From positions 1,232,931 to 1,296,930 of the forward strand of contig NZ_CP022684.1 in the NCBI RefSeq assembly GCF_002863865.1: 64,000 nucleotides of DNA, read 5' to 3'. Below, piece by piece: positions 37,458 to 46,117 of this stretch (position 1 is its first letter; each line of letters begins with the position of its first letter). Position numbers and translations under genes: made by a program. Source of the DNA: Ketobacter alkanivorans (GTDB lineage: Bacteria; Pseudomonadota; Gammaproteobacteria; Pseudomonadales; Ketobacteraceae). Below the pieces are notes generated by a model, which saw nothing but the letters and a program-made list of their open reading frames with translations, was not told the origin of the DNA and searched no databases.

Positions 37458-38279
37458 ATGAACAGTGCAGTAAAAGTGGTCGCCATTACCGGTGGAGCAA
37501 GTGGTCTGGGCAAAGCCATGGCCCTGCGTTATGCAACAGCAGGCTGGCGGGTTGCCATTGCCGACATCAATGATGAGCGCGGCGCGGAAACCCTCAAAGA
37601 ACTGCAAGCCCTCACCGGTGATGCGTTCTATCAGAAGGTGGATGTACGGGATGCCGCCGCCATTGAAGCCTGGCGCGATGCTATTATCGAGCGCTGGGGG
37701 CAAGTGGATGCGGTCATCAACAACGCCGGTATCGCTTCCCATGGCGGCATTGCCGAAAGCTCACTGGAAGACTGGGACTTCGCCATCGACATCAATTTGA
37801 TGGGGGTGGTACGGGGTTGCAAACTGTTCAGCCAAGTGATGAAGCAGCAAGGTTTTGGTCATATCGTCAATATCGCCTCCATGGCCGGGCTGATTCACTC
37901 TCCTGAAATGAACAGCTACAACGCCACCAAGGCTGCGGTTGTGGCACTGTCAGAGACCATGCTGTTCGAGCTGGCACCTTTTGGCATCGGCATTACCGTG
38001 GTGTGCCCCGGCTTCTTCCAAACCAACCTGGCAGAATCCACTCGCTCACCGGATAACCACGCCCAGGCCCATGTGAGTAAGATGCTGGCTACATCGGACA
38101 TCACCGCCGACGATATCGCAGATCAGGTTTTCGCAGCTGTGGCAAACAAACAGTTTATGCTGTTACCCCACAAATCCTATCGCAACACCTGGTACTGGAA
38201 GCGGTTTATGCCAACACTGTATAACAATAAAATGGGGCAATACGGCGCCAAGCTAGCAGCCATGCGCCAACGATCATAA
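37458..38279 (+). CDS. Short-chain dehydrogenase/reductase
   Basis: 273 residues. Classical SDR with cofactor motif GGASGLGKA, NNAG, catalytic Ser-Tyr-Lys (Ser in IASMAG, SYNATKAA with Tyr and Lys) and a C-terminal extension rich in Tyr/Trp (KSYRNTWYWKRFMPTLYNNK), which suggests a hydrophobic acyl substrate. The ATG at 37458 with GAGGA five bases before it is preferred to a GTG overlapping the previous stop. It probably oxidises a hydroxyacyl or alcohol intermediate in the same pathway. Confidence 0.9.
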   Translation: MNSAVKVVAITGGASGLGKAMALRYATAGWRVAIADINDERGAETLKELQALTGDAFYQKVDVRDAAAIEAWRDAIIERWGQVDAVINNAGIASHGGIAESSLEDWDFAIDINLMGVVRGCKLFSQVMKQQGFGHIVNIASMAGLIHSPEMNSYNATKAAVVALSETMLFELAPFGIGITVVCPGFFQTNLAESTRSPDNHAQAHVSKMLATSDITADDIADQVFAAVANKQFMLLPHKSYRNTWYWKRFMPTLYNNKMGQYGAKLAAMRQRS

Positions 38280-38311
38280 ACGCAATCATAAGAATTTGAT
38301 GGAGTGACTAC

Positions 38312-39385
38312 ATGAGTGAAGTGTTAGACCAAGCCGGGAAAGTCCGGGAAGGGGAAGAACTGGATCCGAAAATCATCACCGATTACGTGAAGTCGGTAGT
38401 ACCGGACGTACAAGGCGATGCCGTGATCAAACAGTTCCCCGGCGGGGCCTCCAACCTCACCTATTCAGTAAAATTCGAAAACAAAGATTACATTCTGCGC
38501 CGCCCGCCTTTTGGCACCAAAGCCAAATCAGCCCACGACATGGGGCGCGAATTCAAGGTGATGAGCAAACTGAAACCGGTTTACGCCTACGTGCCGGACA
38601 TGATTTCGTTTTGCGAAGAACAAGGCAGCCCACTGGACTGTGAGTTCTATATCATGGATCGTCTCGTCGGCATCATTCCCCGCGCCGACATGCCCAAGGG
38701 TGTCGAACTGACTCCCGAGCAAGCCCGCAAACTCAGCGAAAACTTCGTGGATCGTTTTGTAGAACTGCACGGCGTCGATTATGAAGCTGCCGGTTTACAG
38801 GATCTGGGTAAAGGCGATGGCTACGTGGTACGCCAGATCGAAGGTTGGTCAAAACGCTTCCTGGCCGCTAAAACCGACGATGTACCCGATTTCGAAAAGA
38901 TCATGGCGTGGCTGCACAGCAACATCAAAGATCAGATCAAGGTCTGCGTCATCCATAACGATTACCGAATGGACAACGTGGTACTGAGCCCTACCGATCC
39001 TACTGAAGTGATCGGAGTTCTGGATTGGGAAATGGCTACTCTGGGCGATCCGTTGATGGATCTGGGCAATTCACTGGCCTATTGGGTAGAAGCCAATGAT
39101 CCACCGGCCCACCAGATGATGCGCCGTCAACCCACGCATCTGCCTGGCATGATGACCCGCGACGAAGTGGTCGCCCATTACTGCGCCAAAACCGGTTTGC
39201 GCGCCGAGGATTTCCTGTTCTATCGGGTTTATGGTGTATTCCGCCTGGCGGTTATTCTGCAGCAAATCTACTATCGCTTTTATCACGGTCAAACCAAGGA
39301 TCAGCGCTTCAGTGCCTTTGGCATGATGGTGAAACTGTTGGAAGAACAGTGTAACGAACTGCTGCAAGAAGCTGGCGAGTTTTAA
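38312..39385 (+). CDS. APH-family kinase, ACAD10/11 N-terminal type
   Basis: 357 residues of the aminoglycoside phosphotransferase fold: GGASNLTYSV nucleotide loop, YILRRPPFG with the ATP-binding lysine region, catalytic loop VIHNDYRMDNVV (Asp acceptor base) and the metal-binding VLDWEMATLGDPLMDLG. The same motifs form the N-terminal kinase domain of animal ACAD11 and bacterial LvaA, which phosphorylate the 4-hydroxyl of 4-hydroxyacyl-CoA. It shares base 39385 with the next gene (TAATG). GGAG lies 8 bases before the ATG. Confidence 0.9.
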   Translation: MSEVLDQAGKVREGEELDPKIITDYVKSVVPDVQGDAVIKQFPGGASNLTYSVKFENKDYILRRPPFGTKAKSAHDMGREFKVMSKLKPVYAYVPDMISFCEEQGSPLDCEFYIMDRLVGIIPRADMPKGVELTPEQARKLSENFVDRFVELHGVDYEAAGLQDLGKGDGYVVRQIEGWSKRFLAAKTDDVPDFEKIMAWLHSNIKDQIKVCVIHNDYRMDNVVLSPTDPTEVIGVLDWEMATLGDPLMDLGNSLAYWVEANDPPAHQMMRRQPTHLPGMMTRDEVVAHYCAKTGLRAEDFLFYRVYGVFRLAVILQQIYYRFYHGQTKDQRFSAFGMMVKLLEEQCNELLQEAGEF

Positions 39386-40077
39386 TGGCTGCGATTTACT
39401 TTATCCGCCACGGGCAAGCGTCGTTTAACAGCGACAATTATGACAAGCTCAGCCCCACTGGCATCAAGCAAGCACACGCATTGGGCACCGCGCTGAAACA
39501 GCGCGGCGTTCAGTTCGATGCCGTCTACGCGGGTTCCATGGTGCGCCATGCAGAAACCGCAGAAGGCTGCCTGACCGCCATGGGATGTGACTTAGATCCC
39601 GTGATTATTGATGGTTTCAACGAATACGATCACGAAGAGGTTCTGTTCAAACACCGGCCCGAGTTCAGCAATAAACTCAATTTGGCAGAATACCTCGCCC
39701 AACACCCCAATCCGCACAAAGCGTTTCAGGCAGAATTTGAACTGGCCCTGCATCGCTGGCGTGGTGGTGATTACGATCATGAATACGATGAAACCTGGCA
39801 ACATTTCAATCAACGCTGCGTTAACGCGTTAAATCAGGTGAGAAACAACCGCAACGCAAAGTCGATTGCGGTATTTTCCTCCGGCGGCCCCATTTCCGTC
39901 GTCACCGGACACTGCCTGGATTTAAACGATGCCCACATTGCAGAACTCAGCTGGTCAATCATGAACTGCTCTATCACCAGCCTGCTGTACAATAAAGACA
40001 AAATAACACTGCGTTACTTTAATGATTTTTCCCACTTCGAGTACGGTGAAGATAAATCATTACTTACCTATCGCTAA
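39385..40077 (+). CDS. Histidine phosphatase family protein
   Basis: 230 residues. The RHG motif in YFIRHGQASFNSDNYDKL (phospho-accepting His9) and the second catalytic residues in VYAGSMVRHAET and FSSGGPIS place it in the phosphoglycerate mutase-like (branch 1) superfamily. It is translationally coupled to the kinase gene, so it probably removes a phosphate within the same pathway or proofreads the kinase product; that is inference. Confidence 0.88.
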   Translation: MAAIYFIRHGQASFNSDNYDKLSPTGIKQAHALGTALKQRGVQFDAVYAGSMVRHAETAEGCLTAMGCDLDPVIIDGFNEYDHEEVLFKHRPEFSNKLNLAEYLAQHPNPHKAFQAEFELALHRWRGGDYDHEYDETWQHFNQRCVNALNQVRNNRNAKSIAVFSSGGPISVVTGHCLDLNDAHIAELSWSIMNCSITSLLYNKDKITLRYFNDFSHFEYGEDKSLLTYR

Positions 40078-40107
40078 TAAAAAAATGATCCCAAAGAGGC
40101 CCAATCC

Positions 40108-40878
40108 ATGGACATGAAAAAACCTTTTGATTTGAGCGGCCGCGTTGCCCTGGTCACCGGCGCATCCCGAGGCATTGGCGAGAGCATCGCCAAGTTGCTG
40201 GCAGGGAATGGTGCTCATGTCATCATCTCCAGCCGCAAAATTGATGACTGCCAACGTGTCGCTGATGAAATCAAAGCCGATGGCGGCAGCGCAGAAGCCT
40301 ATGCCTGCCACATTGGCGACATGGAACAGATCGCGGGGATCTTTAATCACATCCGTGAAAGCCACGGCAAACTGAACATTCTGGTGAACAACGCTGCGGC
40401 TAACCCATACTTTGGCCATGTATTGGATACCGATCTGGGTGCCTATCAAAAAACCGTTGATGTGAACATCCGCGGCTACTTCTTTATGTCGGTGGAAGGC
40501 GGCAAACTGATGCGCGACAACGGCGGTGGCTCCATCATTAACGTGGCCTCAGTGAACGGCATCATCCCGGGCCCCATGCAGGGTATCTATTCCATCACCA
40601 AAGCAGCGGTCATCTCCATGACCAAAACCTTCGCCAGAGAATGTGCCGGTGCTGGAATCCGAGTTAACGCCTTACTGCCCGGTGCTACCGATACTAAATT
40701 CGCGCAAGCCCTGGTGAAAAACGATGCAATTTTGAACCAACTGTTGCCCCATGTACCGCTCAATCGAGTGGCCCAGCCAGACGAAATGGCGAGTGCGGTT
40801 TTATATCTGGCTTCGGATGCCTCCAGCTACACCACCGGTACCAGTCTGGCGGTGGATGGTGGATATTTAATAGGCTAA
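40108..40878 (+). CDS. Short-chain dehydrogenase/reductase
   Basis: 256 residues. Classical SDR with TGASRGIG, NNAAANPY, the Ser...YSITKAAV catalytic Tyr/Lys and ARECAGAGIRVNALLPGATDT; it ends with a typical SLAVDGGYLIG. The pattern is that of the 3-oxoacyl-ACP reductase/3-hydroxyacyl-CoA dehydrogenase group. Last gene of the operon; a 12-bp perfect hairpin follows. Confidence 0.9.
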   Translation: MDMKKPFDLSGRVALVTGASRGIGESIAKLLAGNGAHVIISSRKIDDCQRVADEIKADGGSAEAYACHIGDMEQIAGIFNHIRESHGKLNILVNNAAANPYFGHVLDTDLGAYQKTVDVNIRGYFFMSVEGGKLMRDNGGGSIINVASVNGIIPGPMQGIYSITKAAVISMTKTFARECAGAGIRVNALLPGATDTKFAQALVKNDAILNQLLPHVPLNRVAQPDEMASAVLYLASDASSYTTGTSLAVDGGYLIG

Positions 40879-40891
40879 ACCGATTCGAAAT

Positions 40892-40925
40892 ATAGAACCT
40901 CTCTGCTTAAAACGAGAGGTTCTAT
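40892..40925 (+). terminator. Hairpin at the end of the ACAD operon
   Basis: ATAGAACCTCTC (40892-40903) and GAGAGGTTCTAT (40914-40925) pair perfectly around a 10-base loop. No U-tract follows, so it may be a 3' stability hairpin rather than a rho-independent terminator. Confidence 0.55.
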
Positions 40926-41134
40926 CAACCCCCACCCCTGACGCTTTTATACTCTTCTTATATCTTTTCCGTCTGCTAAAACGTCCGTTATTTGCTTTGG
41001 CTATAACAAAAGATTCTGTTACAAAGCGCCGCATTGACGCTACCGCTGGATAGTCGCACCATGGGTCAGGTCAGCACGCAACATTGCGCGACTGATCTGT
41101 TTTCATACGCAAGATAAGAACAGGAGACAAGATC

Positions 41135-41245
41135 ATGAAAGTGACGTTCAATAAGGATGTACTGTTCAGCCTTACCAGCAAAGAAGAAGAAAAAATGCTG
41201 GAAGCCCTACACGAATATCTCGATTACATGTTTTTCGCTAACTAG
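41135..41245 (+). CDS. Unannotated 36-residue small protein
   Basis: ATG at 41135, 36 codons, TAG at 41243-41245. The sequence opens MKVTFNKDVLF, has a charged centre (SKEEEKMLEALHEYL) and ends DYMFFAN, so it is an acidic amphipathic helix-type peptide. AGGAGA lies 8 bases upstream, one of the best ribosome binding sites in the window, and an excellent intrinsic terminator starts 34 bases after the stop. There is no resemblance to a known family that I can name. It may be an independently expressed small protein or toxin/regulator; function unknown. Confidence 0.6.
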   Translation: MKVTFNKDVLFSLTSKEEEKMLEALHEYLDYMFFAN

Positions 41246-41279
41246 TTTCTCGTAAACGAGCAAGGCGAACCGAATTTGT

Positions 41280-41309
41280 AAAAAGGCTTCCTTAGGGAAG
41301 CCTTTTTTT
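41280..41309. terminator. Bidirectional intrinsic terminator
   Basis: AAAAAGGCTTCC (41280-41291), loop TTAG, GGAAGCCTTTTT (41296-41307) with T's continuing to 41309. Perfect 12-bp stem with U-tracts on both strands. It ends the small gene on the plus strand and the first esterase gene on the minus strand. Confidence 0.92.
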
Positions 41310-41327
41310 GCAGCCGACTTTAACCAA

Positions 41328-42677
41328 TCAGAGCGCGTCCAGCCAATCAGCAATAGCTGGGTAGGATACGGTCGGTGCCTGGTTGCCGTTCACTACGTCG
41401 ATATGACCACTGTTGGGAATTTCGATCCATTCATCCTGGGGATGATGTGTTTTTCCCTCAAATAAAATGCCAACCATGGTGTCGGTATCCACCAGCCCCG
41501 ATGCATCGGAAAACACGGAATAAGCCGGTGCGGTCATGCGCGACATATGATCTTGGTAGTAATAGTACCCATCATCCGTTCTGCGATCTGGTGGGTTGAT
41601 CAAATCCTGGTTTTCCTCTCCATTGCGCCAATGCTCGCGAAACTCGCCATTGATCGCCCAGTCGGAATATTGCGCCGTCACCCCCATATAAAAACTGGAA
41701 AACACCATACGGGCATGAAAGTCTTCTACATAGCCATTCATGTTGGCGGTGCGCCAAAAGTCCAGCCCGCCAAACACATTAGCCCATTGCGGCAAGTAAC
41801 TGGGGAACGCGTCAGCCAACCCGGTAACCAGCTTAAAGGTAAGATCGATACCGCCAGACACGATCACCGGCGGCAACAACGACAGCACCCAGGGTAACAC
41901 CGAGTCCAGGTCTACCAATACCGGCTGCACCAGCGCCTGAAAAAAGGCTCGGCTATCCAGTAACCAACTGTACGGATAATAGGGTATGCCTGCAGGATCC
42001 AAGGCAAGATAGCCCGCCACATTGGCATTACGTTCTGCAGCCAGCTCAGGGCTGGACGTCACATGGGGTAAATAGTCGCCTGCGGCCACCACGGCTGCAT
42101 CCATGGTGATACCCTGCAGGTAAAGATAGCCACACAGACCCCCGGTGGAGTGCCCACCGATTACCGGCTTCTTGCCAGTCACGCTGCGAACCTTATCCAC
42201 CGCTGCAGGAAAGTCCAAAGCACACCACACGTCCAGGTTGCTATTGCCATGGCCGTGCTCACTATCGAAATCCCCACGCCCTACGCCACGGTAATTAGGC
42301 ATCCAGACATCATAACCACGCAGATACAGGTAGTGCGCCAAGCTGAAAAACTTCAGATTATCATCTTGAATAACTGGATCTTGTTTGGCCCATTCCGGCG
42401 CATCCTGCGGCAGCTTATAGTGATAGCTGTTAAGCCACGGGGGAGAATAAACATCGAACTGATTGTTGTTGAGGGTAATACCAGGGAACAACACCACCGG
42501 CGTGCCATCACTGAATTCATAGCCTGATGTGGGCCGATAGCGACGCATTTTAATATCAATGCCATCGGCAGTATTAGCCACGTAAAGGCCAATCTCTCTA
42601 TTATCTGCACCGCAACCAGACAGCGCCACAACAAGGCACAGCAGCCAGCCTATCCCTATCGTTGGAAACCTACCCAT
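41328..42677 (-). CDS. Alpha/beta-hydrolase lipoprotein, tandem copy 1
   Basis: 449 residues. Lipoprotein signal (LSGC, Cys22) and an alpha/beta-hydrolase domain resembling acid-lipase-like esterases: NYRGVGRGDFDSE, nucleophile elbow GGHSTGGLCG (Ser near 176), Asp in SGLVDTDTM and His in NSGHIDVVNG as the probable catalytic triad. It is roughly two-thirds identical by eye to copies 2 and 3. Lipid anchoring suggests action on extracellular or outer-membrane ester substrates. Upstream GGGAAGG could serve as ribosome binding site. Native substrate unknown. Confidence 0.83.
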   Translation of the reverse strand: MGRFPTIGIGWLLCLVVALSGCGADNREIGLYVANTADGIDIKMRRYRPTSGYEFSDGTPVVLFPGITLNNNQFDVYSPPWLNSYHYKLPQDAPEWAKQDPVIQDDNLKFFSLAHYLYLRGYDVWMPNYRGVGRGDFDSEHGHGNSNLDVWCALDFPAAVDKVRSVTGKKPVIGGHSTGGLCGYLYLQGITMDAAVVAAGDYLPHVTSSPELAAERNANVAGYLALDPAGIPYYPYSWLLDSRAFFQALVQPVLVDLDSVLPWVLSLLPPVIVSGGIDLTFKLVTGLADAFPSYLPQWANVFGGLDFWRTANMNGYVEDFHARMVFSSFYMGVTAQYSDWAINGEFREHWRNGEENQDLINPPDRRTDDGYYYYQDHMSRMTAPAYSVFSDASGLVDTDTMVGILFEGKTHHPQDEWIEIPNSGHIDVVNGNQAPTVSYPAIADWLDAL

Positions 42678-42815
42678 ATCCCTTCCCCGTTATTATTTAT
42701 GTGCGCACACAAACCGAAAGGCCACTGATAGAGCCTTCAAATGTGCTGCTACATTAATCGCTGGGCAAGAGTCTGGGCAATACAGGAGAGCGCTGTGGCA
42801 TAGACCATTAACCAA

Positions 42816-42847
42816 AATGGCCTGTCCACATCGGTGAACAGGCCATT
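42816..42847 (-). terminator. Terminator after esterase copy 2
   Basis: AATGGCCTGT (42816-42825) and ACAGGCCATT (42838-42847) pair perfectly around a 12-base loop; TTTT follows on the minus strand. Confidence 0.75.
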
Positions 42848-42852
42848 TCGAC

Positions 42853-44199
42853 CTAGAGGCTATCCATCCAATCAGCTATGGCCGGAAACGAGATGGTGGG
42901 AGCACTGTTTCCGTTTACAATATCCACATGGCCTGAGTTGGGCACTTCGATCCATGCGTCTTTGCTGTTATAGGTTTTTCCGTTGTAGATGGTATCCACC
43001 ATGGTAGCGGTATCCACCAAGCCTGAGTGAGATGAGAACACCGAAAAAGCCGGTACCGTCATCCGCGACATATAGTCGTTGAAGTAATAGTAACCATCAC
43101 CGGGTGTGCGGCCAGGGGGCACCACTCGATTGGCATTCTCCTGTCCATTTTGCCAGTGTTCTCTGAATTCGCCGTTGATGCCCCAGTCAGCATATTGGGC
43201 AATGCCGCCAAGATAGAAACTCGATAGCGCAATTCGGGCAACGAAATCCTCAGCATATGGATCCATGTTCTCAACGCTCCAGAAATCCAGAGCACCGAAC
43301 AAATCAGCCCAATGAGGCAGATAGCTGGGGAACGCATCCGCCAAGTTGCCGATAATCGTAAACACCAGGTTAACTGCCCCGGAGGTGATGGCCGGTGGCA
43401 CCAACGACAACACCCACGGCATGATGGCATCAAGGTCAATCAGAACTTCCAGGGCAAGGATATCGAATATCAAGGCGTTATCGATCAGCCACTCATAGGC
43501 CAGAATCGGCGAACCTGCAGGATCAACCCCCACAAAACCAGACACATTGGCATTACGCTGGGCCGCCAGTGCCGCACTGGAGGTCACATGGGGCAGGTAT
43601 TCTCCGGCTTTCACGACATTGGCATCCATGGTGATGCCTTGAAGGTAAAGGTAGGCGCACAAACCGCCAGTGGAGTGGCCGCCAATCACCGGTTTCTTGC
43701 CAGTTACCGCACGCACTTTGTCTACCGCCGCGGGGAAATCCAAAGCACACCAAACATCAAGGTCGGTGTTGCCATGACCGTCTTCACTGGCGTAGTCATC
43801 ACGGCCCACACCTCGATAGTTCATCATCCATACGTCATAGCCGCGCAGATACAGATAGTGGGCCATGCTGAAGTATTTCAGGTTGTCATCACGGATAGTG
43901 GGATCGTTACGAGCCCAGGCAGGCGCATTCGATGGCAGCTCATAGTGATAGCTGTTCAACCAGGGCGGTGAATACGTATCCCATTGGTTGTTGTTCATGG
44001 TGATGCCGTTGGCCAGCAGTATCGGCATTCCGGAGCGATAGCTATGCCGGGGAGTAGGACGATAGCGTTTCATCCCGATCTTCACACCATCAGCCGTGGT
44101 GGCGTTATAGAGCCCTTCGACACCAGCGCCGCCGCACCCTGTAATCAGAAAAACAAAGCACACCAGCATGGCTGTGCCCGATATTTTTATTATCTTCAT
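42853..44199 (-). CDS. Alpha/beta-hydrolase lipoprotein, tandem copy 2
   Basis: 448 residues, same architecture as its neighbours: lipobox ITGC (Cys22), GGHSTGGLCA with Ser176, Asp396 in SGLVDTATM, His424 in NSGHVDIV. Compared with copy 3 it differs mostly in the signal peptide, a loop around residues 250-275 and the 320-365 region. CCCTACCCT on the plus strand at 44206-44214 gives an AGGGTAGGG ribosome binding site, identical in sequence and spacing to that of copy 3. Its own terminator follows, so the copies are probably transcribed separately. Confidence 0.83.
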   Translation of the reverse strand: MKIIKISGTAMLVCFVFLITGCGGAGVEGLYNATTADGVKIGMKRYRPTPRHSYRSGMPILLANGITMNNNQWDTYSPPWLNSYHYELPSNAPAWARNDPTIRDDNLKYFSMAHYLYLRGYDVWMMNYRGVGRDDYASEDGHGNTDLDVWCALDFPAAVDKVRAVTGKKPVIGGHSTGGLCAYLYLQGITMDANVVKAGEYLPHVTSSAALAAQRNANVSGFVGVDPAGSPILAYEWLIDNALIFDILALEVLIDLDAIMPWVLSLVPPAITSGAVNLVFTIIGNLADAFPSYLPHWADLFGALDFWSVENMDPYAEDFVARIALSSFYLGGIAQYADWGINGEFREHWQNGQENANRVVPPGRTPGDGYYYFNDYMSRMTVPAFSVFSSHSGLVDTATMVDTIYNGKTYNSKDAWIEVPNSGHVDIVNGNSAPTISFPAIADWMDSL

Positions 44200-44378
44200 T
44201 GGTTGCCCTACCCTGAACGGTTGTTTTTGTTGTTATGGACTACAAAATCATACTAGCAAGGCGCTTCAGATGGGTTTTGTTCAATCAGGCCAGAGGGCAG
44301 GAAAAATTGTATCTATTGGTAAAGTTTTTGTTTATGCATCAATAAGGGGCGCATAACAAAAAGCTCCCCCTCGTAACT

Positions 44379-44408
44379 AAAAAAGGCCCCCCTAATAAGG
44401 GAGGCCTT
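44379..44408 (-). terminator. Terminator after esterase copy 3
   Basis: AAGGCC (44383-44388) and GGCCTT (44403-44408), extended by CCC/GGG with one mismatch, loop TAATAA. TTTTTT follows on the minus strand. Confidence 0.85.
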
Positions 44409-44455
44409 CGTTGTCTCATCCCATTGCAGGATGATTTTTTATACTTACAGATTGC

Positions 44456-45802
44456 TTACAGGGTATCTAACCAGTTAGCGATTGCAGGGAAGGAAATGGT
44501 AGGAGCGCCATTACCGTTCACTACGTCAACGTGACCGGAATTAGGTACTTCGATCCACGCATCTTTGCTGTTGTAGGTTTTGCCGTTGTAGATAGTGTCA
44601 ACCATGGTCGCAGTGTCAACCAGGCCAGAGCTGGCAGAGAACACAGAGAACGCAGGTACAGTCATACGTGACATATAGTCATTGAAGTAGTAGTAGCCAT
44701 CGCCAGGAGTACGGGCAGGTGGTACAACCAGGTTGCGGTTTTCCTGGCCATTCTGCCAATGCTCACGGAATTCACCGTTGATACCCCAATCAGCGTACTG
44801 AGCGATACCACCCAGATAGAAGCTGGAGAACGCGATACGGCCAGTGAAGTCTTCTACATATGGATCCATGTTCTCAACACTCCAGAAATCCAGAGCACCG
44901 AACAGGTCAGCCCAGTGAGGCAAGTAGCTGGGGAACGCATCCGCCAGGTTGCCGATGGTTACGAATACCAGATCAATTGCACCGGACGTAATGGCAGGTG
45001 GGAACAAAGACATAACCCAAGGCATTACCGCATCCAGATCAATCTGCACTTCCAAAGCCAGAATATCGAAGATCAGAGCGTTATCAATCAACCACTCATA
45101 AGCCAGGATAGGTGAGCCAGCAGGGTCAACACCCATGAAACCGGACACGTTGGCGTTACGCTGAGCAGCCAGTGCAGCACTGGACGTTACGTGAGGCAGA
45201 TATTCACCAGCTCTCACAACGTTGGCATCCATGGTGATACCCTGGAGGTACAGGTAAGCACACAGACCACCGGTTGAGTGACCACCGATAACCGGCTTCT
45301 TGCCAGTCACGGAACGCACTTTGTCTACCGCAGCAGGGAAATCCAGGGCACACCACACGTCAAGGTCAGTGTTACCGTGGCCATTTTCACTGGCGTAATC
45401 ATCACGGCCTACGCCACGATAGTTCATCATCCATACGTCATAGCCACGCAGATACAGATAGTGCGCCATGCTGAAGTATTTCAGGTTGTCATTACGGATG
45501 GTGGGATCGTTACGAGCCCAGGCAGGCGCGTCCGAAGGCAGCTCATAGTGGTAGCTGTTGAGCCAAGATGGAGAATAAACATCCCATTGGTTGTTGTTCA
45601 GAGTGATACCGTTAGCCAACAGGATTGGCATACCGGAACGATAGCTGTGATTAGGAGTCGGACGATAGCGCTTCATCCCAATTTTCACGCCATCGGCAGT
45701 CGTTGCATTATAAAGGCCTTCGACACCATTGCCGCCACAACCGGTTAATACGATTGCGACACACATCAACAGAGCACTGCCTAGTGGTCTTATCAGTTTC
45801 AT
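44456..45802 (-). CDS. Alpha/beta-hydrolase lipoprotein, tandem copy 3
   Basis: 448 residues; lipobox LTGC (Cys22), Ser176 in GGHSTGGLCA, Asp396, His424. Protein sequence is very close to copy 2, but codon choice differs: near the 3' end copy 3 uses GGT, GCT/GCA, CCT, TTC and ATC where copy 2 uses GCC, CCC, CCG, TCG and ATA. That is the bias of strongly expressed gammaproteobacterial genes and suggests copy 3 is the main expressed form. AGGGTAGGG (minus strand, 45817-45809) lies 6 bases before the ATG. A strong terminator follows. Confidence 0.84.
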   Translation of the reverse strand: MKLIRPLGSALLMCVAIVLTGCGGNGVEGLYNATTADGVKIGMKRYRPTPNHSYRSGMPILLANGITLNNNQWDVYSPSWLNSYHYELPSDAPAWARNDPTIRNDNLKYFSMAHYLYLRGYDVWMMNYRGVGRDDYASENGHGNTDLDVWCALDFPAAVDKVRSVTGKKPVIGGHSTGGLCAYLYLQGITMDANVVRAGEYLPHVTSSAALAAQRNANVSGFMGVDPAGSPILAYEWLIDNALIFDILALEVQIDLDAVMPWVMSLFPPAITSGAIDLVFVTIGNLADAFPSYLPHWADLFGALDFWSVENMDPYVEDFTGRIAFSSFYLGGIAQYADWGINGEFREHWQNGQENRNLVVPPARTPGDGYYYFNDYMSRMTVPAFSVFSASSGLVDTATMVDTIYNGKTYNSKDAWIEVPNSGHVDVVNGNGAPTISFPAIANWLDTL

Positions 45803-46117
45803 AGATTACCCTACCCTAGATTCTTCTGTATTTAATATTGTTGTTATCCGCTTAGTTGTTTTCTGATCATTAATACATGATGTGCAGGATTAGAAAACTA
45901 CTAAACCATGCTAACAAAGTTCAATTCGAGGCATTTGTATCCGTGGGACAGATAGGGCCAAGAGGTGTCCATTTCCAGCCAAAATTTACACAAAATAGCG
46001 TTTTTTATGTTAATGCTTGTAACCCGTAACTATTTACTCTGTAACAGGTTTTGCTCTGATCTTGCTATTAAATCAAGTGATCTAGCCCGAAATGACGTAA
46101 TTGAGTATGATGCGGCC
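45803..46117. other. Divergent spacer between esterase copy 3 and xseA
   Basis: About 315 AT-rich bases. No RNA gene or defined operator found. An upstream in-frame GTG (45965) opens a reading frame into xseA but encodes non-family residues and is rejected as the start. Confidence 0.5.

Noticed and set aside
41328-45802. Tandem genes considered as transposon-mediated duplication
   Set aside because: No terminal inverted repeats, transposase or target duplications are visible; terminators and ribosome binding sites are individually retained.
45965-46117. GTG extension of xseA
   Set aside because: It adds 51 non-family residues; the start at 46118 gives the family length and N-terminus.
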